DNA of 64,000 nucleotides. It comes from Methanolobus sp. WCC4. Its GTDB lineage: Archaea; Halobacteriota; Methanosarcinia; Methanosarcinales; Methanosarcinaceae. Every line of letters starts with the position of its first letter. Positions within the stretch are counted from its first letter, which is position 1. Shown piece by piece: positions 1 through 8,014 of the stretch. A program made the translations under genes and the position numbers. The notes under the pieces were generated by a model, which saw only the letters and a list, made by a program, of their open reading frames with translations, had not been told where the DNA came from and did no database searches. The stretch lies in assembly GCF_038022665.1 (NCBI RefSeq), contig NZ_CP150629.1:1036480-1100479 (forward strand). Reading direction: 5' to 3'.

Positions 1-1
1 T

Positions 2-1477
2 AAAAGTGTCTATGATGTTGCAGGGATATTCTATGTGGTTGAATATGTCTCAGAGGACGGTACGATAGTTTCGGGCTATCCTGAAGAGAACGTTCCTATC
101 GGTCTGAATCTCTATGATTCGAATCAGTATGGCGCCTTTGAAATGGTAAAGGAGTCCGGAGAGGTATATGTTACGGATCCTTTGAAGCTGATAGAGGGTA
201 ACTATGGTTCTTTTATATGGGTGCCTGTTTATGAGGGTGGTGAGTTCAGGGGTGCTTTCATTGCGATAGTCCAGGAATCAGACCTTAAAAGCAGGTATGT
301 GGTGGAATCTAATTCGTCCAGTTACGCATATCTCCTTGACAACAGAGGAAGAGTGCTTTATTCCGATCAGGGTGACTATCCAAGACGTACAAGCTATGCA
401 GAGATCATGGCTTCTACTTCTTCGGGACTTAGCAATATCATTGCAGAACAGGTGAATGGTACGGAAGGGAACGGTAAGTACCTGATCCTTGAAAATGGAT
501 CTCTGGTCGAGGAAAGACTTGTCTCATATTCGCCTATTGAGTGGTACAATCAGAAATGGTCACTGGCAATAACAAGTCCTTCTTCTGAGGTTGACAGGCT
601 TATCGTATCTGTTTACCTGAAACTTTTCATTGTAGCCGTGGTTTCGGTACTCTTCATAGTATTCGTTAGTTCGTTCCTGGTCATAATCCTCTTCAACTGG
701 AGCAAGAGCCTTGAAAAGGAGGTTGATGAGAAGACCCAGGAACTCAAGGAATCCAATGAATCATTGAAGGCAGCAAATAGTAAGCTCAAGGAACTTGACA
801 GGCTGAAGACCGAATTCCTTTCGGTGGTCTCCCATGAGCTGAAAACACCGCTGACTGCCATGAAAACCTCAAGTGAGTTCCTCCGGGAGAATGATAGTTG
901 TGATATTCCTCTGAAGAATCAGATGCTTGATATCGTCATCAGGAACATAGACCGGCAGTCAAGGATGGTCGATGACCTTCTTGATATATCCAGGATCGAA
1001 TCCGAGCGCATGAAGTTCCATCAGGAGCCTGTGGACATAGGGGAAACCATCAGGATGTCCCTTGAGATCCTTGACAGCTTCATAAAGGAAAAGGATATGG
1101 CGGTACTGGTGAACCTGCCTGATAACCTTCCGGTGGTCAATACGGACAGGGACAAACTGGTTCAGGTTTTCGTGAATCTTCTCAACAATGCTGTCAAGTT
1201 CAGTAAGAAGGGTGGAAGGATCGATATCAATGTGGTGGATGAGGATGACTATCTAAGGGTAAGTGTAGTTGATGATGGTATTGGCATGGGGACTGAAGAA
1301 ATAGAGAGGATATTCGATAAGTTCTACCAGATAGACAGTACCTCTACCCGCAAGGTTGGAGGAAGCGGTCTTGGACTTTCAATTGTCAAAGGTATCATTG
1401 AAGGTCAGGGTGGGACCATAACTGCCAGCAGCGAAGAAGGAAAAGGCAGTACTTTCACATTTACATTAAAAAAATAA
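2..1477 (+). CDS. Membrane sensor histidine kinase, 5' truncated
   Basis: The reading frame is open to the left edge, so the true start lies outside the window; the GTG at 35 is only the first internal candidate. The visible part begins with an extracytoplasmic sensor region that looks Cache/PAS-like (about 190 residues), then one strong membrane segment (nt ~610-690) and a charged coiled-coil linker. A HisKA domain follows, with the phospho-acceptor His in SHELKTPLTAMK, then a HATPase domain with N box (NLLNNAVKF), G1 (DDGIGMG) and G2 (GGSGLGLSIV). It should autophosphorylate in response to an external signal. No response regulator is adjacent. It ends 12 bp from the convergent kinase gene next to it. 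Kinase assignment is secure; the ligand is unknown. Confidence 0.93.
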   Translation, partial: KSVYDVAGIFYVVEYVSEDGTIVSGYPEENVPIGLNLYDSNQYGAFEMVKESGEVYVTDPLKLIEGNYGSFIWVPVYEGGEFRGAFIAIVQESDLKSRYVVESNSSSYAYLLDNRGRVLYSDQGDYPRRTSYAEIMASTSSGLSNIIAEQVNGTEGNGKYLILENGSLVEERLVSYSPIEWYNQKWSLAITSPSSEVDRLIVSVYLKLFIVAVVSVLFIVFVSSFLVIILFNWSKSLEKEVDEKTQELKESNESLKAANSKLKELDRLKTEFLSVVSHELKTPLTAMKTSSEFLRENDSCDIPLKNQMLDIVIRNIDRQSRMVDDLLDISRIESERMKFHQEPVDIGETIRMSLEILDSFIKEKDMAVLVNLPDNLPVVNTDRDKLVQVFVNLLNNAVKFSKKGGRIDINVVDEDDYLRVSVVDDGIGMGTEEIERIFDKFYQIDSTSTRKVGGSGLGLSIVKGIIEGQGGTITASSEEGKGSTFTFTLKK

Positions 1478-1489
1478 CCACCAAGTGTT

Positions 1490-3097
1490 TCATATCTCAT
1501 AGTTCTCAGGTATGGTGAAGGTAAAATCACTGCCTTTGTCAGGTTCACTGCTCACCTGAATGTTCCCGCCATGCATCTCAACGAATCTCTTCACGATCAT
1601 AAGTCCCAGACCTACGCCTTCATATCTGCGTGTGAGTGCCGGGTCTATCTGCAGGAAAGGCTGGAATAATTTATCAAGGTCCTTTTCATCTATTCCGATT
1701 CCCGTATCCTTTACCGAGAACTTCAACATATCCTTCTCCCTGGAAATAGTCACCTTTATCTCTCCCATCTCGGGTGTGAACTTGATGGCATTGTTTATCA
1801 GGTTGTAAAGGATGGTCTTCAGCTTGTTCTTATCGATGTGTATGACAGTGATGTCATTTTCAAGCTCAAAATCAAGTTTTATATGTTTCTTCTTTGCCAT
1901 TGGAAGAGTGGAGTTCTTTATGTCCTTGACGATAGCTGGTGCAGAGACCTCTTTAATGTTGAGTTCCAGTTTTCCTTCCTCTGCAGCTGATAGTTCGATC
2001 ATCGAGTTGATAAGAAGAAGCAAACGATTCCCACTTTTCTTGATGACATCAAGATATTTTTTCTGTTCATCATTGGTCTGTCCCAGGTAATCCTCATATA
2101 AGAGATCGGAATAGCCCATTATTAGATTAAGTGGTGTCCTCAGTTCATGACTTACGTTGGAAAGGAACTGTTTTTTAGTACGGTTGACATTCTCAGATAG
2201 AAGTTTGGCAAAAACAAGTGCTTCTTCAGCTTTTTTCTTGTCGGTTATGTCCTCTCCTGATGAGATTACCTCTGTTATGTTCCCTTCTTCATCTCTCATC
2301 ATAATATTATGCCATGCGAATATCCTTGTCTCTTCCTGTACTCTGATGGGGGCTTCAAAATATGGCATTGGTTCGATCTCTTTTCTGATGAGTTTTGCAT
2401 AACCTTTCTTTGCCACCTCTTTAAGATCATCAGGCATTGCAAGTTCGAACCAGTTCTTTGAGATGATGTCAGATTCCTTGCAATTGAATATCTGGGCTCC
2501 TTTTTTGTTGATAAGTTTGATGTTTCCTTCCCTATCCAGAACAAGGATTATCACGCCTACTATGTCAAGATACTTCTGGGCCCTGTCCCTTTCTTCCATT
2601 AGCTTGAACTCGACATGTTTCAGTCTGGCGATGTCCACCATAAGTCCGTTGATACCCTTATATTCCCCATCTTCAATGATGGGTCGGGATGTGGTATGAA
2701 CATAACTGATATCTCCCTTTTTCTTGACTATCCTGAACATGTATGGTTTATGTTCACCTGCTACGGTCTTTTCAATGTCCTGAAGAAGTCCGGGTATATC
2801 ATCAGGATGAACATGTTTTGTAAAATGTGTGCCAAGAACCTCTTCGATCTCATACCCGGTTATATTCCTGATAGCAGAATTGAGGTATGTGAAATATCCA
2901 TTCTCATCTACGGTAAAGAGGACATCATTGAGGTTGTTGAGCCTGCCTGAGTAGAACTCCTCTGTTTCCTGTAGTTTTGTCCTCGATGCATCTAATTGAA
3001 CTTCCAGTTCCCTTATCCGGTCCAGAAGTTCTTTTTCAGTAAGATGTATATCAGCATTATCTGTGCATTTTGTGCCTTTATGCTTGTCCATTGTCAT
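1490..3097 (-). CDS. Cytoplasmic PAS-PAS sensor histidine kinase
   Basis: This 535-aa protein has no membrane segment or signal peptide. An N-terminal coiled coil (about 20-45) is followed by two PAS domains (about 50-165 and 170-290), a HisKA domain with acceptor His in NVSHELRTPLNLIMG (about 315-330), and a HATPase domain with NLINNAIKF, DTGIGI and GVGLGLMIV. PAS domains in methanogen kinases often bind haem or small ligands and sense redox, but no diagnostic residue is visible here. No receiver domain or response-regulator gene is adjacent, so it is an orphan kinase. A long AT-rich region lies upstream and contains an inverted repeat at 3287-3316. The first ATG codes for MTMDKH; the second, two codons on, is equally possible. 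Confidence 0.93.
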   Translation of the reverse strand: MTMDKHKGTKCTDNADIHLTEKELLDRIRELEVQLDASRTKLQETEEFYSGRLNNLNDVLFTVDENGYFTYLNSAIRNITGYEIEEVLGTHFTKHVHPDDIPGLLQDIEKTVAGEHKPYMFRIVKKKGDISYVHTTSRPIIEDGEYKGINGLMVDIARLKHVEFKLMEERDRAQKYLDIVGVIILVLDREGNIKLINKKGAQIFNCKESDIISKNWFELAMPDDLKEVAKKGYAKLIRKEIEPMPYFEAPIRVQEETRIFAWHNIMMRDEEGNITEVISSGEDITDKKKAEEALVFAKLLSENVNRTKKQFLSNVSHELRTPLNLIMGYSDLLYEDYLGQTNDEQKKYLDVIKKSGNRLLLLINSMIELSAAEEGKLELNIKEVSAPAIVKDIKNSTLPMAKKKHIKLDFELENDITVIHIDKNKLKTILYNLINNAIKFTPEMGEIKVTISREKDMLKFSVKDTGIGIDEKDLDKLFQPFLQIDPALTRRYEGVGLGLMIVKRFVEMHGGNIQVSSEPDKGSDFTFTIPENYEI

Positions 3098-3649
3098 TTT
3101 CCGGTAATCGGTAGCTAGTTTGTTATAATAGCTTTACGGCTGGATCAGGTATTCTGTCCTGCTGTGTCTTATGAACCTGAATAGGTTATTTTGCACCAGC
3201 ATCTGCACGGTAAATGCTGTGCATATTTCCAGATCCTGTATTCTGCTGTCCCAACTAACGGTAATTATCCTTTAGACAATTCTATTTGTGATCCATGTGG
3301 TATTTCACAGATCACACTATTGCCAGATATCATATTTACTTTCTATATAATGTTATATTAATGTATTTGTGTTCTAAGGGCTATATGTGCAAACTTCCAA
3401 TAGTATTTATTCGTATCTTGCGGACTGATCATACAGGTTACGCAGGATATATAGTAGAAGGAAATAAATGAACGACTCTGAAGCCTATATAGATCCTATC
3501 GCTTACAACTAAATTAGGGTCGTACAATTGTGCGCGGGGTAACACTTCCCGCAAATACCTTCAGCCACTCTTTTTAAAAATGAGTTGGTGTACGAAAAAG
3601 GCGCCTTCTCTTCTTTTCCGTAATTGAAACCACTGGAACAGTAAATAAA
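3098..3649. other. 550-bp intergenic region upstream of the PAS kinase
   Basis: AT-rich DNA between the kinase start and the tRNA 3' end. I see no convincing protein gene. It holds a perfect 7-bp inverted repeat (3287-3316), a 14-codon mini-ORF with a good ribosome site (3468-3512, plus strand), and a short GC-rich hairpin near 3532-3554 (GCGGGG / CCCGC). The kinase promoter on the minus strand presumably lies here. Confidence 0.6.
3287..3316. promoter_or_regulatory. Perfect inverted repeat, candidate operator
   Basis: TGTGATC at 3287-3293 is mirrored by GATCACA at 3310-3316, with a 16-nt AT-rich spacer. It lies about 190 bp upstream of the PAS kinase start. Half-site size and spacing would suit a dimeric winged-helix or helix-turn-helix regulator. 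No functional evidence exists in the sequence itself. Confidence 0.3.
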
Positions 3650-3766
3650 CGCCGAGGTTGGGATTCGAACCCAAGCACTCCTCCCGGAGAAACCGGTCTC
3701 GAGCCGGTCGCGTTTGGACTCCGGGGCTTAAGCAGCCGCCGGATTAGTCCGCTCTGCCACCTCGGC
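3650..3766 (-). tRNA. tRNA-Ser(CGA), probably containing a D-arm intron
   Basis: On the minus strand a 7-bp acceptor stem (GCCGAGG / CCTCGGC) closes a gene with discriminator G. The anticodon arm is ACCGG / CCGGT (3708-3692) around the loop CTCGAGA, so the anticodon is CGA (serine, UCG codons). A long variable arm (CTCC / GGAG) and a T arm with TTCGAAT fit a serine tRNA. The gene is 117 nt, about 30 nt longer than expected. The excess lies between the D loop and the anticodon stem. It folds as a hairpin: GACT (3749-3746) pairs with AGTC (3720-3717), then a 3-nt bulge AAT, then CCGG/CCGG and GGC/GCC around a 7-nt loop. This resembles a bulge-helix-bulge splice site. Cutting in the bulges would remove about 29 nt and leave an 88-nt tRNA. 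The 3' CCA is not encoded. Confidence 0.85.
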
Positions 3767-3790
3767 ACATTGGATTTGAAGGACTTGCTA

Positions 3791-3800
3791 TCTTAAAAAG
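3791..3800 (-). promoter_or_regulatory. TATA box of the tRNA-Ser gene
   Basis: On the minus strand CTTTTTAAGA lies with its centre about 30 nt upstream of the tRNA 5' end, the usual archaeal TATA-to-start distance. Confidence 0.55.
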
Positions 3801-3815
3801 GTATCGAGGGAATCT

Positions 3816-5045
3816 TTAGAAGTCGAAAAGTGAACTCTGGTTGTTTTCCTGGGGCCTGGTTTTAACATCCTGTTCTCCCTTCTCATTTTCCGGGATCTCG
3901 ATGCTTCCGTACTGGCCTCCACCACCGGGGCGAATGATGAGTTTCTCTTCCCTGAAGGCGATTATCGCATTAACAATGCGGCTGTCAAGATGCTTCATGT
4001 CGTCGGTCTCAGCATTGAGCAGTACGTTCAGTTCATTTCCGTATCTTTTCATAAGGTCATTCCATGGGGTCTGCACACCTTTGGTGTTTATACTGGCATG
4101 GCCTATGGCCGTCATGATGATCTCAGAGAGTGGCATCAGGTGAATGTAAGGAGGTCTGTGGTCCGGGTGTTTCGGTTCATCGAAGTCGGCAAGCTCGTTC
4201 ACCCTGTCCTTTACTCCCTTCTTGATGACCCCTCCACAGTTGCTGCATTTCCAGTTCTTTGAAAGGCATTGTTCAAGAGTGTAGTGTGTAAAACATTTGA
4301 TACATGCGGACTCGTTGTATTTTCCTTCCTGCGGATAGAATCCTGCATTGTATTTCACTCCGTATCCGCTCTCCCTGAGGATGGCTTTTTTGAGTCCTTC
4401 AAAGGTCACTTCAGGGACATTGATCTGATTGAACTCCCTTGCCAGTTTGTTTGCCCATGGTGAGTGTGCGTCGGAGTTTGAGAGGAATGTAAGCCTGTGA
4501 AGTTCCTCTATCCTATCTGCATAGTTGCTGTCTGCACTAAGCCCCAGTTCAAGAAATGAAATATAGTCCGTCATATCTCCATAGCAACTCTCAAGTGAAT
4601 CGTGGTATGCATAGAGTGCTGTCCAGGGGGTGAAGGCATGACATGGTCCGATAAGGGCTTCCACATCCTTTGCTATCTCCGCGATCTCACATCCGTTCAG
4701 TCTGACAGTAGGCCTGCCATCAACTTTGAGATCCCCGAACTTCGACAGTCTTTCCGCAAGCTCTTCAGCTTTGGATATGGATGGTAAGAGCAGCAGGTGA
4801 TGTACGCGGCTGCTATCCTCTACTTCAGTCGTAATTAAAAAATCAGTTTTCCCGATGGCGATGGTCTCATCATCGACCGCTGCTGCTTTGATAGCTTTGA
4901 GCCATTCGGGATGGGTACAGTCTCCGGTAGCAACCAGGTCTATACCTTTTTTTGCCGCTTCCTCTGCCATTACTGGCAGTTCCATCTTATTCGAACAGGC
5001 CATCGAATATCTGGAATGCAGGTGTAGGTCGGCATTGATCAGCAT
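3816..5045 (-). CDS. Endonuclease Q (PHP-domain DNA repair nuclease)
   Basis: This 409-aa protein starts with a PHP metal-binding domain (ADLHLHSRYS, then GDCTH, and SNSDAHSPW near residue 195). A four-Cys zinc site follows (CIKCF, then CSNCGG, about 247-271), then a C-terminal domain. Order and length match the EndoQ family, which nicks DNA 5' of deoxyuracil, hypoxanthine and abasic sites. The last seven residues, QSSLFDF, form a PCNA-interacting (PIP-box) motif, in keeping with PCNA-stimulated EndoQ in Thermococcales. It lies 6 bp downstream of the PAC2-family gene on the same strand, so it is probably the last gene of that cluster. Older annotation calls this family a conserved hypothetical or phosphotransferase-like PHP protein. 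Confidence 0.85.
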   Translation of the reverse strand: MLINADLHLHSRYSMACSNKMELPVMAEEAAKKGIDLVATGDCTHPEWLKAIKAAAVDDETIAIGKTDFLITTEVEDSSRVHHLLLLPSISKAEELAERLSKFGDLKVDGRPTVRLNGCEIAEIAKDVEALIGPCHAFTPWTALYAYHDSLESCYGDMTDYISFLELGLSADSNYADRIEELHRLTFLSNSDAHSPWANKLAREFNQINVPEVTFEGLKKAILRESGYGVKYNAGFYPQEGKYNESACIKCFTHYTLEQCLSKNWKCSNCGGVIKKGVKDRVNELADFDEPKHPDHRPPYIHLMPLSEIIMTAIGHASINTKGVQTPWNDLMKRYGNELNVLLNAETDDMKHLDSRIVNAIIAFREEKLIIRPGGGGQYGSIEIPENEKGEQDVKTRPQENNQSSLFDF

Positions 5046-5051
5046 TTTATC

Positions 5052-5828
5052 TTAGCCAATATATCTCAGGTCTTCGTCCTTTGTAGCAGCCATGTCCGGC
5101 ATGCCCTGCTGTTGCTGCTCAACTTCCTTGAGCCTTGCAACGATCTTCTCCATTTCCTTTGCACGCTCTTCAAGAGGTCCGACGTCAATATCGATATTGA
5201 ATATCTTGCAAATGACCTTGAGCAATGATTGTGCACTCTTTGGATCTACGAGGTATCCTGAGGTAAGTCCCATAAGGCATGCAGAATCTATGTTCCTGAA
5301 CTTGCTGAGTCCAAGCAGAAGTCCTGATGCACCTACAATACCTCCTCCGGGTTCGTTCTCCTTGAAATCGACCCCGTACTCCTTAAGCTCCTCAATAAGT
5401 TCCGTGTTATTGACAGCTCCGAGTACCTCGTCGGAATGTGTAAGTTGTCCTGTGGGGAATCCTCCAAGAGTATATATTCTCTTGACTCCGAATTCAATGG
5501 CAAGGTCCAGATAGACCGTGCATAGTTTGTAGTGTCCCTCTGTGGAAGAGCTCTGGTGGTCTCCGATAAGGGCAATTATATCATGTTCCTCTGTGTGGCA
5601 GACGAACATCTCATTATTGACCAGCTGAATCTCACTGTTCTCGTCTACAAGAACCTGAGGTGGGAAAAAGTGGGAATATATCTCAAGTATCTTTTCTGCA
5701 TCAAGCTCTTCGACGAGGTGCTCAGCGACAAGCTTCCCAACGTGTCCGACGCCTGGAAGTCCTACTATCAGTATGGGGTCATTAAGCTGAACATCTTCTT
5801 TTACACGAATTACTTCTATCTCTTGCAT
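5052..5828 (-). CDS. PAC2-family protein (proteasome assembly chaperone-like)
   Basis: 258 aa. The N-terminal half has the PAC2 fold signature: a hydrophobic strand followed by GLPGVGHVGKLVAEHLVEEL at about 24-43, then YTLGGFPTGQ near 140. A coiled-coil tail rich in Glu and Gln ends the protein. Archaeal members (COG2047) are often called proteasome assembly chaperone or ATP-grasp-like proteins, but their biochemical role is not settled. The start codon overlaps the end of nop10 by 13 bp, which argues for translational coupling. In many Euryarchaea this gene follows nop10 and aif2a, as here. Confidence 0.8.
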   Translation of the reverse strand: MQEIEVIRVKEDVQLNDPILIVGLPGVGHVGKLVAEHLVEELDAEKILEIYSHFFPPQVLVDENSEIQLVNNEMFVCHTEEHDIIALIGDHQSSSTEGHYKLCTVYLDLAIEFGVKRIYTLGGFPTGQLTHSDEVLGAVNNTELIEELKEYGVDFKENEPGGGIVGASGLLLGLSKFRNIDSACLMGLTSGYLVDPKSAQSLLKVICKIFNIDIDVGPLEERAKEMEKIVARLKEVEQQQQGMPDMAATKDEDLRYIG

Positions 5829-5989
5829 AGAATACCTTCCCTTCTTGCTGCTCTTCTATATTTCCCATAAGGGTCCTTTGGGGAAAATCTTGCAGGCTGT
5901 GGCCTAAATGTATCCGAACCACATTGTTTGCAGACAGTTTCCAGAGTATATCTGTCGCATTTCCTGCACTTGTAGATCTTCTGTCCCAA
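5816..5989 (-). CDS. nop10: Ribosome biogenesis protein Nop10 (H/ACA RNP)
   Basis: A 57-aa protein too short for many gene finders. It begins with TTG (5989) and reads LGQKIYKCRKCDRYTLETVC, followed by a second cysteine pair CKQCGSDT and the basic segment PRFSPKDPYGKYRR-type typical of Nop10. The two cysteine pairs bind zinc. Nop10 stabilises Cbf5 in the H/ACA guide RNP that makes pseudouridine in rRNA. It starts 7 bp after the aif2a stop; the TTG start is preceded by a GTGAG ribosome-site-like stretch that overlaps that stop. The 3' end overlaps the next gene by 13 bp. The neighbour order aif2a-nop10-PAC2 is conserved in Euryarchaea, which supports the call. Confidence 0.92.
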   Translation of the reverse strand: MGQKIYKCRKCDRYTLETVCKQCGSDTFRPQPARFSPKDPYGKYRRAARREGILCKR

Positions 5990-5996
5990 TAGGATC

Positions 5997-6797
5997 TCAC
6001 ACCTTTACGGTATCATTATGTCTGTGGAACTCGCCCTTTCCACCAAGATGTTCAATGGTATCGATAGCCGCTTTTGCAGATCTCTTCAAAACAGCTTCTG
6101 CTAGCTTATAGTCAGGAGCTATCACTTTGATACGATATCTTGGGGCACCGGTGTAACTGATGTCCACTCTGACGCCTTCTTCCTTATCAACATTATTTCC
6201 AGCTTCAAGGGCCAGCTTGATGATGTCAATACCATCAGGAAGATAACAGTTGAGGTCTACATAACCTGCGATGTCCACGTAAGGCAGTTTGATGTTGCTC
6301 TGAGCGACCGTGACAATGCTTGATGCCAGCTTCTTCTTCATCTTAAGATCGCCGAAGGCAGCTTCAGCATTTATGACTGCTTCTTCGAACGCAGAATAGA
6401 GACTGCCGAAATTCTCGAATAATTTGAGCTTCAGTTTGCTCATCTCTTCTTCGCTGGTTCCGGTCTCCTCAGCAACGAACTGGAGCCACTTTGCAGCTTT
6501 CTGTTCGTTCTTCCAGTCCTGTATCTTTGCACGTTTCTGGTGCTCGTTGACATCCTTAAGGGACAGGTCTATGTGGCGGCGTGAGGTGTCTACATTGAGT
6601 ACCTTGCAGACTACCTTCTGGCCTTCACGTATATGGTCTCTGACATACTTGACCCATCCGGCCTTGATCTCCGATATGTGGATAAAACCTTCCTTTCCAT
6701 CGAATTCCTCAAGTGTCACGTAAGCACCGAAGTCTGTAACGTTCTTCACGGTACAGACGACGAAATCCCCGCTTTCGGGCCAAATGTTCTCATCCAT
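5997..6797 (-). CDS. Translation initiation factor aIF2, alpha subunit
   Basis: 266 aa, the usual length for aIF2-alpha. An N-terminal S1 OB-fold (about 9-80) carries CTVKNVTDFGAYVTL and GFIHISEI. A helical middle domain follows (about 85-170), then a C-terminal alpha/beta domain (about 175-266) that binds the gamma subunit. aIF2 delivers initiator Met-tRNA to the small ribosomal subunit and the alpha subunit strengthens tRNA binding. The gene sits 16 bp downstream of rps27e and just before nop10 in a minus-strand translation cluster. Confidence 0.95.
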   Translation of the reverse strand: MDENIWPESGDFVVCTVKNVTDFGAYVTLEEFDGKEGFIHISEIKAGWVKYVRDHIREGQKVVCKVLNVDTSRRHIDLSLKDVNEHQKRAKIQDWKNEQKAAKWLQFVAEETGTSEEEMSKLKLKLFENFGSLYSAFEEAVINAEAAFGDLKMKKKLASSIVTVAQSNIKLPYVDIAGYVDLNCYLPDGIDIIKLALEAGNNVDKEEGVRVDISYTGAPRYRIKVIAPDYKLAEAVLKRSAKAAIDTIEHLGGKGEFHRHNDTVKV

Positions 6798-6813
6798 TTT
6801 GGATCACTTTCAT

Positions 6814-6990
<177 letters not shown>

Positions 6991-6995
6991 TTACA

Positions 6996-7274
6996 TCACT
7001 CCGCGAAGTCGAATTTCTTTGCTCTGAAGCATGGTCTCTGGTGTGCCTTGTTACATTCTGAGCACCTGTATCTGAGCCATATTCTCTTTGTTGGCTTGTC
7101 TCCACCTGGCACCTTTGAGAACTTTCCGCTGTTTCCGATACCGGTCTGGCGTTTCTTCTGTCTCTCGATGTGTGTGAGTGACGATGCCTTACCCTTCTTC
7201 ACTCTCTCAACAACATGCTCTGTGTGTTTTTTGCATGAAGGGCAGTGTGTTCTGAATCTCTTTGGAATCTTCAT
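6996..7274 (-). CDS. rpl44e: Large ribosomal subunit protein eL42 (L44e)
   Basis: 92 aa from ATG at 7274 ([18 protein letters not shown]). A GTG three codons upstream would add MKI, but AAGGTG, which includes that GTG, is a good ribosome site for the ATG. Zinc-binding Cys pairs are CPSC (about 11-14) and CSEC (about 72-75), with the GGDKPTKR segment near 59-66. The protein binds at the ribosomal E site. It heads the run rpl44e-rps27e-aif2a-nop10, with the GINS gene 29 bp upstream on the same strand. Confidence 0.95.
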   Translation of the reverse strand: MKIPKRFRTHCPSCKKHTEHVVERVKKGKASSLTHIERQKKRQTGIGNSGKFSKVPGGDKPTKRIWLRYRCSECNKAHQRPCFRAKKFDFAE

Positions 7275-7303
7275 TATCTTCACCTTGATAATTTGAGTTA
7301 TCT

Positions 7304-8014
7304 TTATAGTATCATTTGTGCCACGTTACGTTTGATCAGTCCCTTTGCATTCAGGGTCGGTAAAACAGCAACGTCTTCGGCATATAATGTGTAATTGCGA
7401 TTATCCATAGCCTTGAAAGTAGGCAGGTCCTCCAGTATTCGCACAACAACGAATTCTTTATTTATATTACTTTTGGCTATTTCAGCTCCGTTGGTGCTGT
7501 CATCATCACTTTCTGAAACCTTTTCCTGCTGTCCATCCGGCTGCTCATATCCTGCTCCTCTCTCCTGTTCCTCAGCAGGTATTTCTTTGCTCTCTCTTCT
7601 CTCAGGTCCCTTGCCTGTTTTCTTTGTTGTTGCCTGCGGGTCCAGTATGGGTACCAGCAGTTCCCCACGGGCTGAATTAATAGCTGAAAGTACTGCATCG
7701 TATACTTCCTTTTCCTCAGGCAGCAGTTTGCTCATATCCTGGGAAGGCGGCATGCTGGAAAAAGCGTTGTTTGTTGCATAGCTTATTATCTTCTTGATCC
7801 TGCGCAGGAATATTACCTCGATATCCGTGATAGCGCTCTGAAGCTCGTCCTCCAGCATCTTTGATTCCACTGAACGCGGACTGTTTATACTCTGGATCTC
7901 ATCCTCAAGCTCCTTGACATATCCTTCTACCTCATGGTAAAAGTCAGGATGCAGTGACTTCAATGTTGAGCTGCTCTCTTCACGGAGTGCATTCTTCAGT
8001 TCAGTGCGATCCAT
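7304..8014 (-). CDS. GINS complex subunit (Gins51/Gins15 type)
   Basis: About 236 aa. A helical A domain occupies roughly the first 120 residues, then an acidic low-complexity linker (about 150-185), then a small beta B domain at the C-terminus ([15 protein letters not shown] ... [10 protein letters not shown]). The A-then-B order and the adjacent primase gene identify the Gins51 (Sld5/Psf1-like) subunit. GINS joins MCM and RecJ/Cdc45 in the replicative helicase. ATG at 8014 was chosen because GAGGTG lies 9 nt upstream; the GTG at 8026 is inside that ribosome site. The start overlaps the priS stop by 14 bp, so the two are translationally coupled. Confidence 0.85.
   Translation of the reverse strand: MDRTELKNALREESSSTLKSLHPDFYHEVEGYVKELEDEIQSINSPRSVESKMLEDELQSAITDIEVIFLRRIKKIISYATNNAFSSMPPSQDMSKLLPEEKEVYDAVLSAINSARGELLVPILDPQATTKKTGKGPERRESKEIPAEEQERGAGYEQPDGQQEKVSESDDDSTNGAEIAKSNINKEFVVVRILEDLPTFKAMDNRNYTLYAEDVAVLPTLNAKGLIKRNVAQMIL

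Noticed and set aside
3725-3737. CTTAAG in the tRNA region read as a tRNA-Leu(UAA) anticodon loop
   Set aside because: The flanking bases do not form a 5-bp anticodon stem in that register, whereas ACCGG / CCGGT around CTCGAGA is perfect. The CTTAAG falls in the loop of the putative intron hairpin.
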